From the NCBI GenBank assembly GCA_963809175.1, contig CAWEIK010000003.1:868001-932000 (forward strand): a stretch of 64,000 nucleotides of DNA, read 5' to 3'. The stretch is from JACCTU01 sp963809175. GTDB taxonomy: Bacteria; Actinomycetota; Thermoleophilia; Gaiellales; Gaiellaceae. Position numbers and translations under genes: made by a program. Of this stretch, positions 52,500 through 62,001 are shown piece after piece (the stretch's first letter is position 1; each line of letters opens with the position of its first letter). Under the pieces are notes generated by a model. That model was not told the origin of the DNA. It did no database searches and saw only the letters and a program-made list of their open reading frames with translations.

Positions 52500-54055
52500 C
52501 GCTCGGCGACCCGCTCCGGGGACGGGGCGTCTCGAAACGAGACGTCGAGATCGAGAATGTCCTCGACCGCGTCCCCTTCCTCGAGGTACTCCGCCTCCGT
52601 GTTGACCGACCACACGTCGTAGTTCGCGCCGTCGATCATGTTCAGGGTCGCAAGGATCGCCGTCCACATCGAGTGATCCTGGTTGTTGTAGCGATGCAGC
52701 CCGTTTCGCCCGAACGTCGAGACGTTCTCGAAGCGTGAGATGTACGACCGGATGATGTCGACTGCGTCCCGGTAGTAGGAGTCGTACATCGGATAGGCGC
52801 GCGGAACGCGCACCTTGACACCGTCGAACACGCGACTCGAATCGAGCAGTCCGACTCGCTCGAGCTCCTCGGACGCCATCGCGACGGCATCGCTGCTCGA
52901 CATCTCCCAGATGTCGTCCCCCTCGAAGCAGAAGTACTCGACCCCGAGACACGTCGTGCCCGGGGCCACCATGCTCGGGCTCCAGGCGCCGAAGTTCTGG
53001 ACCCTGCCGGCACGCGTCTTCGGATCGTGAAGATAGATCCAGTTGTCGGGAAACGGCTCGACCTGGTCGACCATCAACGCAACGAGACACAGCTCGCGGT
53101 AGCGAAGCCTCCCCGCTGCCGCCGTCACTGCGGGTGGTGGCGCCGGCTCCAGCGCCAGAACGAGGTCCTTCAACGGGATGCTCGACAGGACACCCGACAC
53201 GTCGTGCTCGTGCTCCGTTCCGTCGGCCGCGGAGATCACGACCGAGTGCGCGCGGTCGTCGTGGTGGCGAATCGCGATGCAGCGGCTGTTCAGCTGCACC
53301 GGGATCCCCTCCCGCTCGACGCGATCGGCGAAGGCTTCCCACATCTGGCCGGGCCCGAGCCGCGGGTAGTGGAACTGCTCGATCAGCGTCGTGGTCTCCT
53401 TGCGCCGAAGTCCCACCATCTTCAGGACCGCCTTCGCGAGCGAGAAGTCCTTGATCCGCTGCGCCGCCCAGGCAGCCTCGATCTCGGAGCCCGAGATCCC
53501 CCACACCTTCTCGGTGTACGACCTGAAGAACGTGTCGTACAGCCGGCTGCCGAAGCGAGTCGTGACCCAGTCCTCGAACGTCCTCGACTCGCCGGAACGC
53601 TTCGCACGGTTCCACAGGTACGACACTGCGCACAGCGCGGACTCGACGATGCCGAGCCTCGCTACGACGTCCGTCGCCCGGAGGGGGTACGCGAAGTACT
53701 TGCCCTCGTAGTAGATGCGAGACAGGCGCGGCCGGATCAGGAATTCCTCGCCGAGGGTCGTCTCCCACAACCGTTGAATCGGCGCGAGCTTCGTGAAGAA
53801 GCGGTGGCCCCCGAGGTCGAAGCGGTAGCCGTTGCACTCGACGGTCTTCGCAAGGCCGCCGACGATTCCGTCGGACTCGAACACGGTCCCGCGCTGCCCG
53901 CGCAACGCAAGGATGTGAGCGGCTGTCAGGCCGGCCGGACCCGCACCGAGAACGGCGTAACCAACGGCTGAATCCTGAGCTTCCTCCCCTGCGCGCAGAC
54001 GGTCGAGTCTACGCCAGGCCATCGACGGACGGAGACGGCCGCGAAGCATGTGCAT
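52496..54055 (-). CDS. FAD-dependent NAD(P)-binding protein, UDP-galactopyranose mutase/amine-oxidase-like
   Basis: 519 residues, intact. FAD site VGYAVLGAGPAGLTAAHILALRG from residue 31, ESDGIVGGLAKTVECNGYRFDLGGHRFFTK, SRIYYEGKYFAYPLRATDV and EKVWGISGSEIEAAWAAQRI match the Glf-like flavoproteins found in polysaccharide clusters, which rearrange or dehydrogenate nucleotide sugars or lipid-linked sugars. C-terminal NGLHRYNNQDHSMWTAILATLNM is typical. The first 30 residues look non-conserved, so the true start may be later than ATG 54055. Confidence 0.82.
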   Translation of the reverse strand: MHMLRGRLRPSMAWRRLDRLRAGEEAQDSAVGYAVLGAGPAGLTAAHILALRGQRGTVFESDGIVGGLAKTVECNGYRFDLGGHRFFTKLAPIQRLWETTLGEEFLIRPRLSRIYYEGKYFAYPLRATDVVARLGIVESALCAVSYLWNRAKRSGESRTFEDWVTTRFGSRLYDTFFRSYTEKVWGISGSEIEAAWAAQRIKDFSLAKAVLKMVGLRRKETTTLIEQFHYPRLGPGQMWEAFADRVEREGIPVQLNSRCIAIRHHDDRAHSVVISAADGTEHEHDVSGVLSSIPLKDLVLALEPAPPPAVTAAAGRLRYRELCLVALMVDQVEPFPDNWIYLHDPKTRAGRVQNFGAWSPSMVAPGTTCLGVEYFCFEGDDIWEMSSSDAVAMASEELERVGLLDSSRVFDGVKVRVPRAYPMYDSYYRDAVDIIRSYISRFENVSTFGRNGLHRYNNQDHSMWTAILATLNMIDGANYDVWSVNTEAEYLEEGDAVEDILDLDVSFRDAPSPERVAER

Positions 54056-54093
54056 GACTCACGAACCCGAGGCTGAAGTGCGATAACCCAGTC

Positions 54094-55290
54094 ATGTGGA
54101 ACACCAGAGGAGTCCCGCTCTGGCTCGTGCTGCTCGTCGCGGGCGTCGTGTTCCTCATCTCGCAGCTGGGCACGATCCGGTTCTGGCGCTACCTCGACGA
54201 CGCGACGACACCGGGCAAGGAGCACGCGGGGCTGACCCGACAGGAGGCCGTCTCCGGGGCGGTGGCCAGGATCGAGGGGTTCCTCGACGCCCACGACTAC
54301 CCCCGTGGACGCATCCAGATCGTTAGGGCGGAGCCGATCAGTGGACGCGTGCAGTTTTGGTGCAAGGGCTGCGAGCACTGGCAGGTCGAGCTCGCCCTTC
54401 GCGACGACAGGTATTGCATTGCGATCAGCGAAGAGTTCGCGGCGTTCTCCAACGGGTGCTCGCGTTGGCATGAGAGCGCGGCGCGGCCCCCGGCGGAGCT
54501 CGTCGCGTCGGCCAGGCCGCAGACCGGCGCGAGTCCCACGGGCGGGCTCGGCATCGTGCTTCAGCGCCGGATCGGGCCCACGGCCGACCTCTACGCGCTC
54601 GACGTCGCAACGGGCCGTCTCCGTCGCCTGACCCGAACCGACCAGCACGAGAGTGGCCCCGCCTGGTCACCCGACGGGAAACGGATCGCGTATACCGCGA
54701 ACCACGGCGGCTCGGAGCTCGACGTCTACACGATGCGCGTCGACGGAAGTGACGTCGTGCGCGTGACCGACACGCCAGGCCCTGACGAGAACCCGACGTG
54801 GTTGCCCGACGGACGTCTCGCATACAAGAGCGTGAGAGACGGCATCGGTTCGATCTACGTGGACGACGAGCGGGTGCTCGTGAAAACCGCGTCCGCCGAG
54901 TGGTCTCCGAGCGGCAGGGTGATCGTGTACGAGTCCGTGATCGAATTCGGGTTCGACATCTGGCTCACGGACGCGGAGACGACCGAGCGCTGGAACCTCA
55001 CCTCGACGCTGCACGAGGACGCGTACAACCCACGGTGGTCGCCGGACGGAACGCGGATCGCGTTTGCAACGGAGGAGGCGGTCTACGTGATGCGCGCGGA
55101 CGGCCGCGGACTGCGACGCCTCGTCTCACAGCCGCACGACCTCGCGCTCTCGTGGTCACCCGACGGCACCCGGGTCGCGTGGGTCGGCAACACGAAGCGC
55201 AACTTCGGCATCCACACGACGGACGTCCGAACGGGCCGGACGGTTCGGCTCACCCGCCACGAGGGCGACCACGCCCCGGACTGGCGCTGA
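54094..55290 (+). CDS. Membrane-anchored beta-propeller (PD40/TolB-like) protein
   Basis: 398 residues. One N-terminal membrane segment (PLWLVLLVAGVVFLISQL), a region of about 110 residues with three cysteines (FWCKGCEHWQVELAL, FSNGCSRW), then a six-bladed propeller of PD40 repeats: PAWSPDGKRIAYT, PTWLPDGRLAYK, AEWSPSGRVIVYE, PRWSPDGTRIAFA, LSWSPDGTRVAWV. Exposed outside the membrane, probably binding protein or carbohydrate. Followed 40 bases later by another propeller gene. Confidence 0.82.
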   Translation: MWNTRGVPLWLVLLVAGVVFLISQLGTIRFWRYLDDATTPGKEHAGLTRQEAVSGAVARIEGFLDAHDYPRGRIQIVRAEPISGRVQFWCKGCEHWQVELALRDDRYCIAISEEFAAFSNGCSRWHESAARPPAELVASARPQTGASPTGGLGIVLQRRIGPTADLYALDVATGRLRRLTRTDQHESGPAWSPDGKRIAYTANHGGSELDVYTMRVDGSDVVRVTDTPGPDENPTWLPDGRLAYKSVRDGIGSIYVDDERVLVKTASAEWSPSGRVIVYESVIEFGFDIWLTDAETTERWNLTSTLHEDAYNPRWSPDGTRIAFATEEAVYVMRADGRGLRRLVSQPHDLALSWSPDGTRVAWVGNTKRNFGIHTTDVRTGRTVRLTRHEGDHAPDWR

Positions 55291-55330
55291 AGCCTCTAAC
55301 AAGCCCGCCGCTTCTCCGTCTATCACCGTC

Positions 55331-56267
55331 ATGGGCCGAATCGTCACGGTGGCTGCCGTCACCGCCGCGGCGCTTTCGCTCGCCGCGTGCGGATCGTCCA
55401 GCTCGTCCTGGGGCGGGATCGAGGTCGAGTTCGAGACGGCCGACTCGGCTCCGGCCTGGTCGCCCGACGGGCAGCAGATCGCGTTCGCGAGCAATCGCGA
55501 CGGAGGCGGGAATCTTCCTCATTCGCCCCGACGGAACGAACATCCGTCGCATCAGCGCCGCAACGAGGAGCAAGGCGCCCGAGTGGTCGCCCGACGGGAA
55601 AGAGCTGGCGTTCGAGGCTTCCGACGGGCTCCGGATCGTCTCGGCGACCGGCAAAGGGGAGCGCAGGCTCGTCAGCGTCGCGACGTCGGCCGAGCGGGGC
55701 CTGACGCCTGCCTGGTCGCCGGACGGCAAGCAGATCGCGTTCGTCCGCAAGGTGAAGGACGGGTCGTACGTCGTCTTCGTCGTCGACCGACGCGGCGGCA
55801 CGGCGCGGCGGCTGCTCGAGCCTGCCCTCGCCGCCGACGATCCCACCTGGTCGGCCTTCGCCGCGTCGGAGCTGACACCCGCCTGGTCGCCGGACGGCAA
55901 GCGCATCGCCTACGGCAACGGCGACGGCGAGCTCTTCATCGCTGCGATCGACGGCGGCAGCCGCCGCGAGACGATCCCCAGCGAGGGCGCGGCCTACGAG
56001 CCTGCCTGGTCACCGGACGGCGGCACGATCGCCTTTCAGTGCGCCGGGAGCCTGTGCGTCATCGACCTCGCGAGCAAGACGGTGACCACGCTGCTCGGCG
56101 ACGCCGGCTCACCCAACTGGGCACCTGACGGAACCAAGGTCGTCGCCGAGCGCTACCTGTACGGAAGCGGGAACGCCATCTCGAGCCCGATGGCCCTCTA
56201 CATCGTCCCCACGGACGAAAGCGACGCCGACGTCCTGACGTTCGGGCCCGGCGAGACCGACAAGTAG
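55331..56267 (+). CDS. PD40 beta-propeller lipoprotein (frameshifted)
   Basis: About 311 residues. Lipoprotein signal with lipobox LSLAAC at residues 15-20, then PD40 repeats PAWSPDGQQIAFASNRDG; a shift at about 55500-55510; then IFLIRPDGTN, PEWSPDGKELAFEA, PAWSPDGKQIAFVRK, PAWSPDGKRIAYGN, PAWSPDGGTIAFQ, PNWAPDGTKVVAE. A surface-exposed propeller anchored by lipid. The end overlaps the convergent reductase gene by 70 bases. Confidence 0.82.
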
Positions 56268-57325
56268 TTCAGCGGCAGCAGTCCGAGGTACCAGTTGAAG
56301 ATCGCGTCGATTGGCCGCTGCCGGCTGAGCGCGCGGATCACCAGCGTGAGCACCCGCGGCGGCAGCTCGGGGAGCACGCGCTGGAGCGCATAGGTGATCC
56401 CGAACCCGCTTCGATGGCCGGCGCTGAACGCGCTGTACGCCGCGAGCGCCTCGTCGACCGTCGCTTCGCCCGCGAGCACGCGCCGCAGCTCGCGGCCGCA
56501 CGCGATCCCGAAGTAGAACGCGCCGCGAATTCCTTCCGCCGACAAGGCGAAGCAGTGGCCGGCGGAGTCGCCGACGAAGAAGCAGCCGTTCTCGGCAGCC
56601 GGGCGCAGCCGGTGCGGGATGAGGTTTCCCTGGTGGCCGACGGTGGCGACGCCGAACCGCCCGGCGATGTCCGCCGTCGGTTGCTTGACCGCGACGCGCG
56701 GATCGTACGAGCCGGCGCCGACCCGCACCTCGTCCCCCGCGGGCACACGCCAGCAGTACCCCCGCCGAAGCAGCGAGCGGTCGATGACGACGTCGAGCGC
56801 GTCGCCGCTTCCGTTCGGGTGGACCTCCAGCCCTCGGGTGAGCGAGCCACCGGTCCCCGCGAGCGGCTGCGACCCGAGCACGCGACGCCAGCCGAGAGCG
56901 TCGACGACGAGCGGCGCTTCGACGATGCCGCGGTCCGTGCGCACGCCGCCGTCGACCCGACCCTTCACGAGCGCGCGCTCGAACCGCGCGTCCGACTGGT
57001 CCCACAGCAGGCCGCAGAGCTCCGAGTAGTCGAAGGCGCCCCAGCTCCACGGCAGGCGGAACCGAAACGAACCGTGCGGCGTCGTGAAGCTCATGAACGG
57101 AAGCTCCTGCCTCACCGAGCTCTCGAGCCCGAGTGCTTCGAGCCACGGCATCGGCGCGGCGCACGCCGAGGTGGGATGCGCGCCGATCTCGTCGCGATCG
57201 AGGACGAGCACGTCCGCTTCCGTTCCGGCGAGCTCACGCGCGACCGCGAGACCGGCGAAGCTCGCCCCGCAGACGACCACGTCGGCACGCTCGTCGACGA
57301 GCGGTTGCTCGGGCCGCCGGTTCAC
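56198..57325 (-). CDS. FAD-dependent geranylgeranyl reductase family protein
   Basis: 375 residues from GTG 57325. FAD site DVVVCGASFAGLAVARELAG and DVLVLDRDEIG, then SACAAPMPWLEALG, PLVVDALGWRRVLG, GRFGVATVGHQGNLIPHRLRPAAENGCFFVGDSAGHCFALSAEGIRGAFYFG, the second flavin motif. This is the geranylgeranyl-reductase/cyclase flavoprotein superfamily, which saturates or cyclises isoprenoid chains. It directly follows a phytoene/squalene synthase gene in a GTGA overlap, so it likely acts on a carotenoid or squalene-type product. The two read as one long frame only because of an indel in the synthase gene. Confidence 0.85.
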   Translation of the reverse strand: MNRRPEQPLVDERADVVVCGASFAGLAVARELAGTEADVLVLDRDEIGAHPTSACAAPMPWLEALGLESSVRQELPFMSFTTPHGSFRFRLPWSWGAFDYSELCGLLWDQSDARFERALVKGRVDGGVRTDRGIVEAPLVVDALGWRRVLGSQPLAGTGGSLTRGLEVHPNGSGDALDVVIDRSLLRRGYCWRVPAGDEVRVGAGSYDPRVAVKQPTADIAGRFGVATVGHQGNLIPHRLRPAAENGCFFVGDSAGHCFALSAEGIRGAFYFGIACGRELRRVLAGEATVDEALAAYSAFSAGHRSGFGITYALQRVLPELPPRVLTLVIRALSRQRPIDAIFNWYLGLLPLNYLSVSPGPNVRTSASLSSVGTM

Positions 57326-58198
57326 CGCGAGCGCACCGCGACGCGTGCGAGGTCGAAGAGCCGCGGTCGGCTGCGCCCGACCGAGCACGTCGTAACCGTT
57401 CCGCTCGATGCGGTCGAGAACGGCGCAGTAGATCGCGCGCGCGAGCCCGATCCCGCGCCTCGCGGACGGAATCGCCGTGACGAGCGCGGGAGTCGTCTCG
57501 GCGAACAACGTGCGTGCGAGGCGGACCTCCGATGCGACCAGCTCCCGCAGGCTCGGGCTTGCGGTGGCAGCCGCAAGGTCGCTGTCGTCGACGCCGTGAC
57601 GTTCGCGCTCGTCGGCCGGGAGGTAGATGCGGTCGAGCAGGTAGTCCTCGCGGACGTCGCGCAGGAAGTTCGTCAGCTGGAAGGCGACGCCGAGGCGTGC
57701 CAAGCGCTCGCTCTCCTCCGGCGCTCCCAGGATGACGGCCATGATCCGGCCCACTGACGCGCCGCTGCCGTCCATGTAGCGCTCGAGCTCCTCCCGCGTC
57801 TGGATCCTGAGGCGCCCGCAGTCCATCCGCATCGACGCCATGTACGGCCGGAGCTCCTCGACCGGAAGCCGCGTGCGCGGCTGCGGCGTGGACGAGGGCG
57901 GCGATCACCGGGTGGTCCGACACTCCCGATCGCGACCCCGCGCTCGAGCTCGCTCCTGCCACTCGTCGAGGGCCGCGCGGCGCTCGTCAGGTTGAAGATC
58001 GGAGCCGGCGCCGTCGACGATCTCGTCGGCGCCCCGGACGAAGCCGTAGAGCGCGTAGACCGCAGCGCGGCGCTCTTTCGGGAGCCGGGAAACCGCGAGG
58101 TAATAGGTCGGGTCGTGGCGCCGGAGCATCCGCCGGCAGGTCGCATAGGCCGCCGCCGGAGCAGGCTCTGCGAGAGGCAAGACCTCGGTACGAACCAC
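57322..58198 (-). CDS. Phytoene/squalene synthase family protein (three frameshifts)
   Basis: About 291 residues from GTG 58198. Head-to-head prenyl transferase: AYATCRRMLRRHDPTYYLAV, first Asp-rich motif YGFVRGADEIVD, SDHPVIAALVHAA, YMASMRMDCGRLRIQTREELERYMDGSGASVG, second Asp motif AFQLTNFLRDVREDYLLDRIYLP and ARAIYCAVLDRIERNGYDVLGR. Frames change at about 57920-57955, 57875-57890 and 57372-57384; after the last, SRPRLFDLARVAVRSR ends at TGA 57322-57324 in a GTGA overlap with the reductase gene. Product (phytoene or squalene) cannot be told from sequence. Confidence 0.86.
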
Positions 58199-58254
58199 GT
58201 CGTGATCCTACGCGTGCTTGTCCGGCGGCTCCGGCGACGCCGCTGACCGCCGCG

Positions 58255-59521
58255 TCACGCAGCGCGTTCGGTCAGTTCCGACGCGATCTGCCTGAGCCTG
58301 CCCTCTCGCAGCGCGAACGCCGCGACGACGCCGGGGTCGAACTGCGCGTTGCTGTTCCCGAGGATCTCGTCGATCGCAGTTTCCCACGAGAGCCGCTTGC
58401 GGTACGGGCGGTCGGTGGTGATCGCGTCGAGCGCGTCGGCGAGCGCAAAGATGCGGGCGGCCACGGGAATCTCCTCGCCTGCGAGACCGTCCGGGTAGCC
58501 GGTCCCGTCCCAGCGCTCGTGGTGCGAGCGCACCACCTCGAGACCGGCTCCCTCGAGGAGCGGAATGCCGTCGAGAATGTCGAGGCCCAGCTGCGGATGG
58601 CGCTGCATCAGTCGCCGCTCGGTGTCGTCGAGCGGACCCGGCTTGCGGAGAATCGTCTCCGGGATTCCGATCTTGCCGACGTCGTGGAGCAGGAACCCGT
58701 ACTCGAGGCCGGGATCGGCGACCAGCGACTGGTCGTACGCTGCGGCGAGCTCGAGCCCGTACCGTTGAACGCGGCGACCGTGGAGGCCCGTCGCCCGGTC
58801 TTTCGCCTCGAGTGCATCGGCCAGAGCGGTCACGGTCTGGCGGTAGGCGTGCTGGAGGAGCCGTCGCTGCCCTCGCTCGACCTCGACGACGCGGCTCAGG
58901 TCGCGTGCGTAGATCAAGAGCTGCTCGTCCTGCGAACCCGATGCGCTGCCGCCACCCAAGACGGTCTCGTGGCTGACCTTGTCCACGAGCATGAGCAGCT
59001 CGACCGGGCTGAACGGCTTCCGCAAGACCGCGTCGGCCCCCGCCCTGCGCAGGTCATCGCTCTCGATGTCACCGCCGGTGAGCAAGATCACGTGGGGTGA
59101 ACGCGGCGACCGCTTGAGCTCGCGGCAGAACGTGATGCCGTCCTTCCCCGGGAGGCTGACGTCGAGGATGACGACTTCCGGGCGAAAGAACCTCGCCGTC
59201 TCCGCAGCAGTCTCGGCGGAGTCCGCCTCTTCGACGTCGAACTCGCTTGCCGGCAGCGTCGTTCGGAGGAGCAGCCGGAGGCCGGGGTCGTCGTCGACCA
59301 CGAGGACCCGCTCCCGCTCGCGCTCGGGTGAGGCCGCGGCGGCGATCGGCTGCCTCCGCGAGGGTCTCGAAGCCGCTGTGCTCAGCGCCTTGGCCCGCTC
59401 GGCGCGGTCGACGTTGCCGGCACCGAACCTGATCAATGCCCCGACGATCATCCCGACGATGCACCGAGACGGCGAACCACAGCACGACACCGACGAGAAC
59501 CCAGGTCACCCAACTCGGCAT
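58255..59521 (-). CDS. Membrane-anchored response regulator with HD-GYP phosphodiesterase domain (frameshifted)
   Basis: About 422 residues from ATG 59521. The N-terminus has two hydrophobic stretches, WVTWVLVGVVLWFAVS and, after an extra base near 59460-59470, IVGMIVGALIRFG; a linker; a receiver domain (VLVVDDDPGLRLLL, VVILDVSLPGKDG with phospho-Asp, VLRKPFSP); and an HD-GYP domain with all ligands: FLLHDVGKIGIPE, QRHPQLGLDIL, SHHERWDGTGYPDGL, FALADALDAITTDRPYR. Predicted to hydrolyse c-di-GMP. Receiver proteins are normally cytosolic, so the membrane anchor is unusual. No partner kinase nearby. Confidence 0.88.
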
Positions 59522-59667
59522 CTCGCTGCGGCTCCTCGCTATCGCGGACTCACAACCAGCACGCGGTGAGCCGCAGCGAAGCACCGCTCCTCTCAGTATG
59601 GCCAGCGAGTCGGCGTGCACCCGGAAAATCCCTCGATCGAGGGACGTGAGACGGCGTCGGTCAGCGG
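59522..59667. other. Intergenic region between MetE-like and HD-GYP genes
   Basis: 146 bases upstream of the HD-GYP gene; ATCCCTCGATCGAGGGA (59627-59643) is a perfect palindrome with no T-tract, which could be an operator or chance. No gene seen. Confidence 0.35.
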
Positions 59668-60700
59668 CTAGAGCGCGAGCTCTTCACGGACGGCGCGGGC
59701 GCCGGCGACCATCGCTTCGAGCTTGCGGAACGCGGTCTCGCGCGGGAGGTACTTCATGCCGCAGTCGGGCGCGAGGACGAGCCTCTCCGGCGTCAGGACC
59801 GTGAGGGCTCGACGGATTCGGTCGGCGACGACTTGCGGCGTCTCGACGGTGCTCGAACCGAGGTCGAGGACGCCGAGCACGATCGTCTTGTCGGGAAGGT
59901 CGCGCAACACCTGCGGGTCGAGGTTCGGCTGTGCAGCCTCGAGCGAGAGGTGCGTCGCAGCGCAGTCCGCGAGCTCGCGGAGGAACGGGTAGCCGGGAAG
60001 CCGGTCGTGAACGATGTGCGCGTAGCCGAAGCAGGTGTGGAGGACCGTTTCTCCCTCGATGCCCGTCGAGCGCGCGGTTGATCGCCTCGACCGCGTACTC
60101 GCGCGCCGTCGCGGGTCGCGCCTGGAGATACGGCTCGTCGATCTGGACGACGTCGGCGCCGGCTGCCTTGAGGTCCCGCAGCTCCTCGTTGACCGCTTCC
60201 GCGTACGCGAGCGCGAGGCTCCGGTCGTCGGGGTAGTAGTCGTTCTGGGCCTGCTGCGTCATCGTGAACGGCCCCGGAACCGTGATCTTGATTCGACGGT
60301 CGGTGATCGAGCGGAGAAACTCGACGTCGCGGACCTCGACCGGCCGCGCACGGCGAATCGGCCCGACGACTCGCGGAACGGGGTTCTCGTGACCGGTGCG
60401 ATCGAGCGCGACGCCGGGCTGGTCGAGGTCGACGCCGTCGAGCGCGGTCGCGAACCGGTTGGAGTAGCTCTCCCGCCGCATCTCGCCGTCCGTGATCACG
60501 TCGACGCCGGCCCGTTCCATGTCGCGGACCGCGATCCGGGTCGCGTCGTCCTGCGCTTCCTCGAGGAACGGCTCGGCGACGCGCCAGAGCTCGAGCGCAC
60601 GCACGCGCGGCGGCAGCCGCTCGCCGAGCCGCTCGCGATCGATCAGCCAGTCGGGCTGGGGATAGCTTCCGACGACCGACGTGAGCAGAACGCCGCTCAC
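59668..60700 (-). CDS. MetE C-terminal-like (cobalamin-independent methionine synthase family) protein (frameshifted)
   Basis: About 344 residues from GTG 60700 (GTGA overlap). Only the catalytic barrel of MetE is present: LTSVVGSYPQPDWL, DVITDGEMRRESYSN, TVPGPFTMTQQAQN, ADVVQIDEPYLQA, then after an extra G within 60062-60064 ETVLHTCFGYAHIVHD (zinc His and Cys), LGVLDLGSSTVETPQVVADRI, LAPDCGMKYLPRE (zinc Cys). Short MetE-like proteins include methyltransferases for corrinoid- or CoM-type acceptors and unknown thiol alkyl transferases. Being in an operon with a PaaK-like ligase and a citryl-CoA-lyase-like protein argues against plain methionine synthesis. Confidence 0.85.
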
Positions 60701-62001
60701 GAGTGCTCGACGAGCTTCGACTTGTACTCGCTGCGTTCCAGGCTCCCCCACGGCACGAGCTCGACGCGCGTCTGGACGACGAGCGCCTCTCGCAAACGCT
60801 GTCGGATCGCCTCGGCGAGTGCGTCGTCGCCGGCGGCGCCCCGTGCGAGCTCGACGCTCACCGGCAGCGGCGGCTGTTGCTTCACGCCCTGCGTCTGCGG
60901 CTTGACGACGATGTGTCCGCTGACGTCCGGGGCGAACGCGCTCACCACCTCGCGGATCGCCGAGGGGAAGACGTTGACGCCGCGGACGATCAGCATGTCG
61001 TCGGTTCGCCCGATGCACCGCACGCGCGGGCCGGTGCGGCCGCACTTGCACGGGCTCGTCTGCACCCGAACGTGGTCGCGGGTCCGAAAGCGCAGGAGCG
61101 GCGCGGCGCGATGCTGAAGGTGCGTCAGCACGAGCTCGCCGGTGGCGCCGTCGACGAGCTCGACGGACGCACCCGACTCGGGGTCGATCAGCTCGGCATG
61201 GACGAAGCCGCGCGCGCCCAGGTGCATCCCGTCCTGCTCTTCGCACTCGCCCCAGAGCGACACGCCGATGTCGCCGATGCCCATCGCCTCGGTGACCTTG
61301 GCGCCCCAGCCCTCCTCGAGCTTGGCGCGAAACGCCGGCTCGCCTCCGCCCGGCTCGCCCGCCACGAGCACGCGCACGACGGTCGACCCTCGGAGGTCGA
61401 CGTTCCGCTCCGCCGCCCACTCGACGAGGTAGGCGGCATACGAGGGTGTGAGCACGACGGCGTCGGGCTCGAGCTGCTCGACCGCGAGCATCAGGCGCTC
61501 GGTGTTCCCGGTGCCGAGCGGAACGTGGGAGAGCCCGATGCGCTCGAACGAGGCGAGCGCTGCGCCCGCCACGAACGGACCGGCGTTGTACGTCGAGACG
61601 ATGCGCTGGCCCGCCGTGATGCCGGACGCGGCGTAGCTCCGCGCAGAGCCGGTCACCCAGTTGTCGAGATCGGCAGCCGTCAACGGCACGTAGCTCGGCG
61701 CTCCCGTGGTGCCGCTCGTGGAGTAGATCCGGACGATCTCGGACGGCGTCGCGCAGAGATGCGTGCCGATCGGGTTGTCGGGCGTGCACGTCGCCTTGAG
61801 CTCGCGCTTCTCGGTCAGCGGCAGCGCCGCGATCTCCGCAAGGCCGCCCACCGCGTCCGCTGAAGCAAACCCTGCGGCTCCCAGCTTCTCGCGATAGAAG
61901 ACCGAGCGATCGAAGAGGTACGCGAGCTGTGCGCGGTAGCTCACATCGTCGACGTCGAGTTGCTCCGCCCACGGGCGGCTCTCGACTTCAGGAGCGAGCA
62001 T
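60697..62001 (-). CDS. Phenylacetate-CoA ligase-like (PaaK family) adenylate-forming enzyme
   Basis: 434 residues from ATG 62001. LFDRSVFYREKLGAAGF opening, YSTSGTTGAPSYVPLT P-loop, LTPSYAAYLVEWA, EAMGIGDIGVSLWGEC, TGELVLTHLQHRAAPLLRFRTRDHV, CKCGRTGPRVRCIGRTDDMLIVRGVNVFP and the C-terminal YKSKLVEH lysine: all PaaK-family marks. Activates an aryl or short carboxylic acid to CoA ester. Overlaps the citryl-CoA-lyase-like gene by 14 bases and the MetE-like gene by GTGA. Confidence 0.88.
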   Translation of the reverse strand: MLAPEVESRPWAEQLDVDDVSYRAQLAYLFDRSVFYREKLGAAGFASADAVGGLAEIAALPLTEKRELKATCTPDNPIGTHLCATPSEIVRIYSTSGTTGAPSYVPLTAADLDNWVTGSARSYAASGITAGQRIVSTYNAGPFVAGAALASFERIGLSHVPLGTGNTERLMLAVEQLEPDAVVLTPSYAAYLVEWAAERNVDLRGSTVVRVLVAGEPGGGEPAFRAKLEEGWGAKVTEAMGIGDIGVSLWGECEEQDGMHLGARGFVHAELIDPESGASVELVDGATGELVLTHLQHRAAPLLRFRTRDHVRVQTSPCKCGRTGPRVRCIGRTDDMLIVRGVNVFPSAIREVVSAFAPDVSGHIVVKPQTQGVKQQPPLPVSVELARGAAGDDALAEAIRQRLREALVVQTRVELVPWGSLERSEYKSKLVEHS

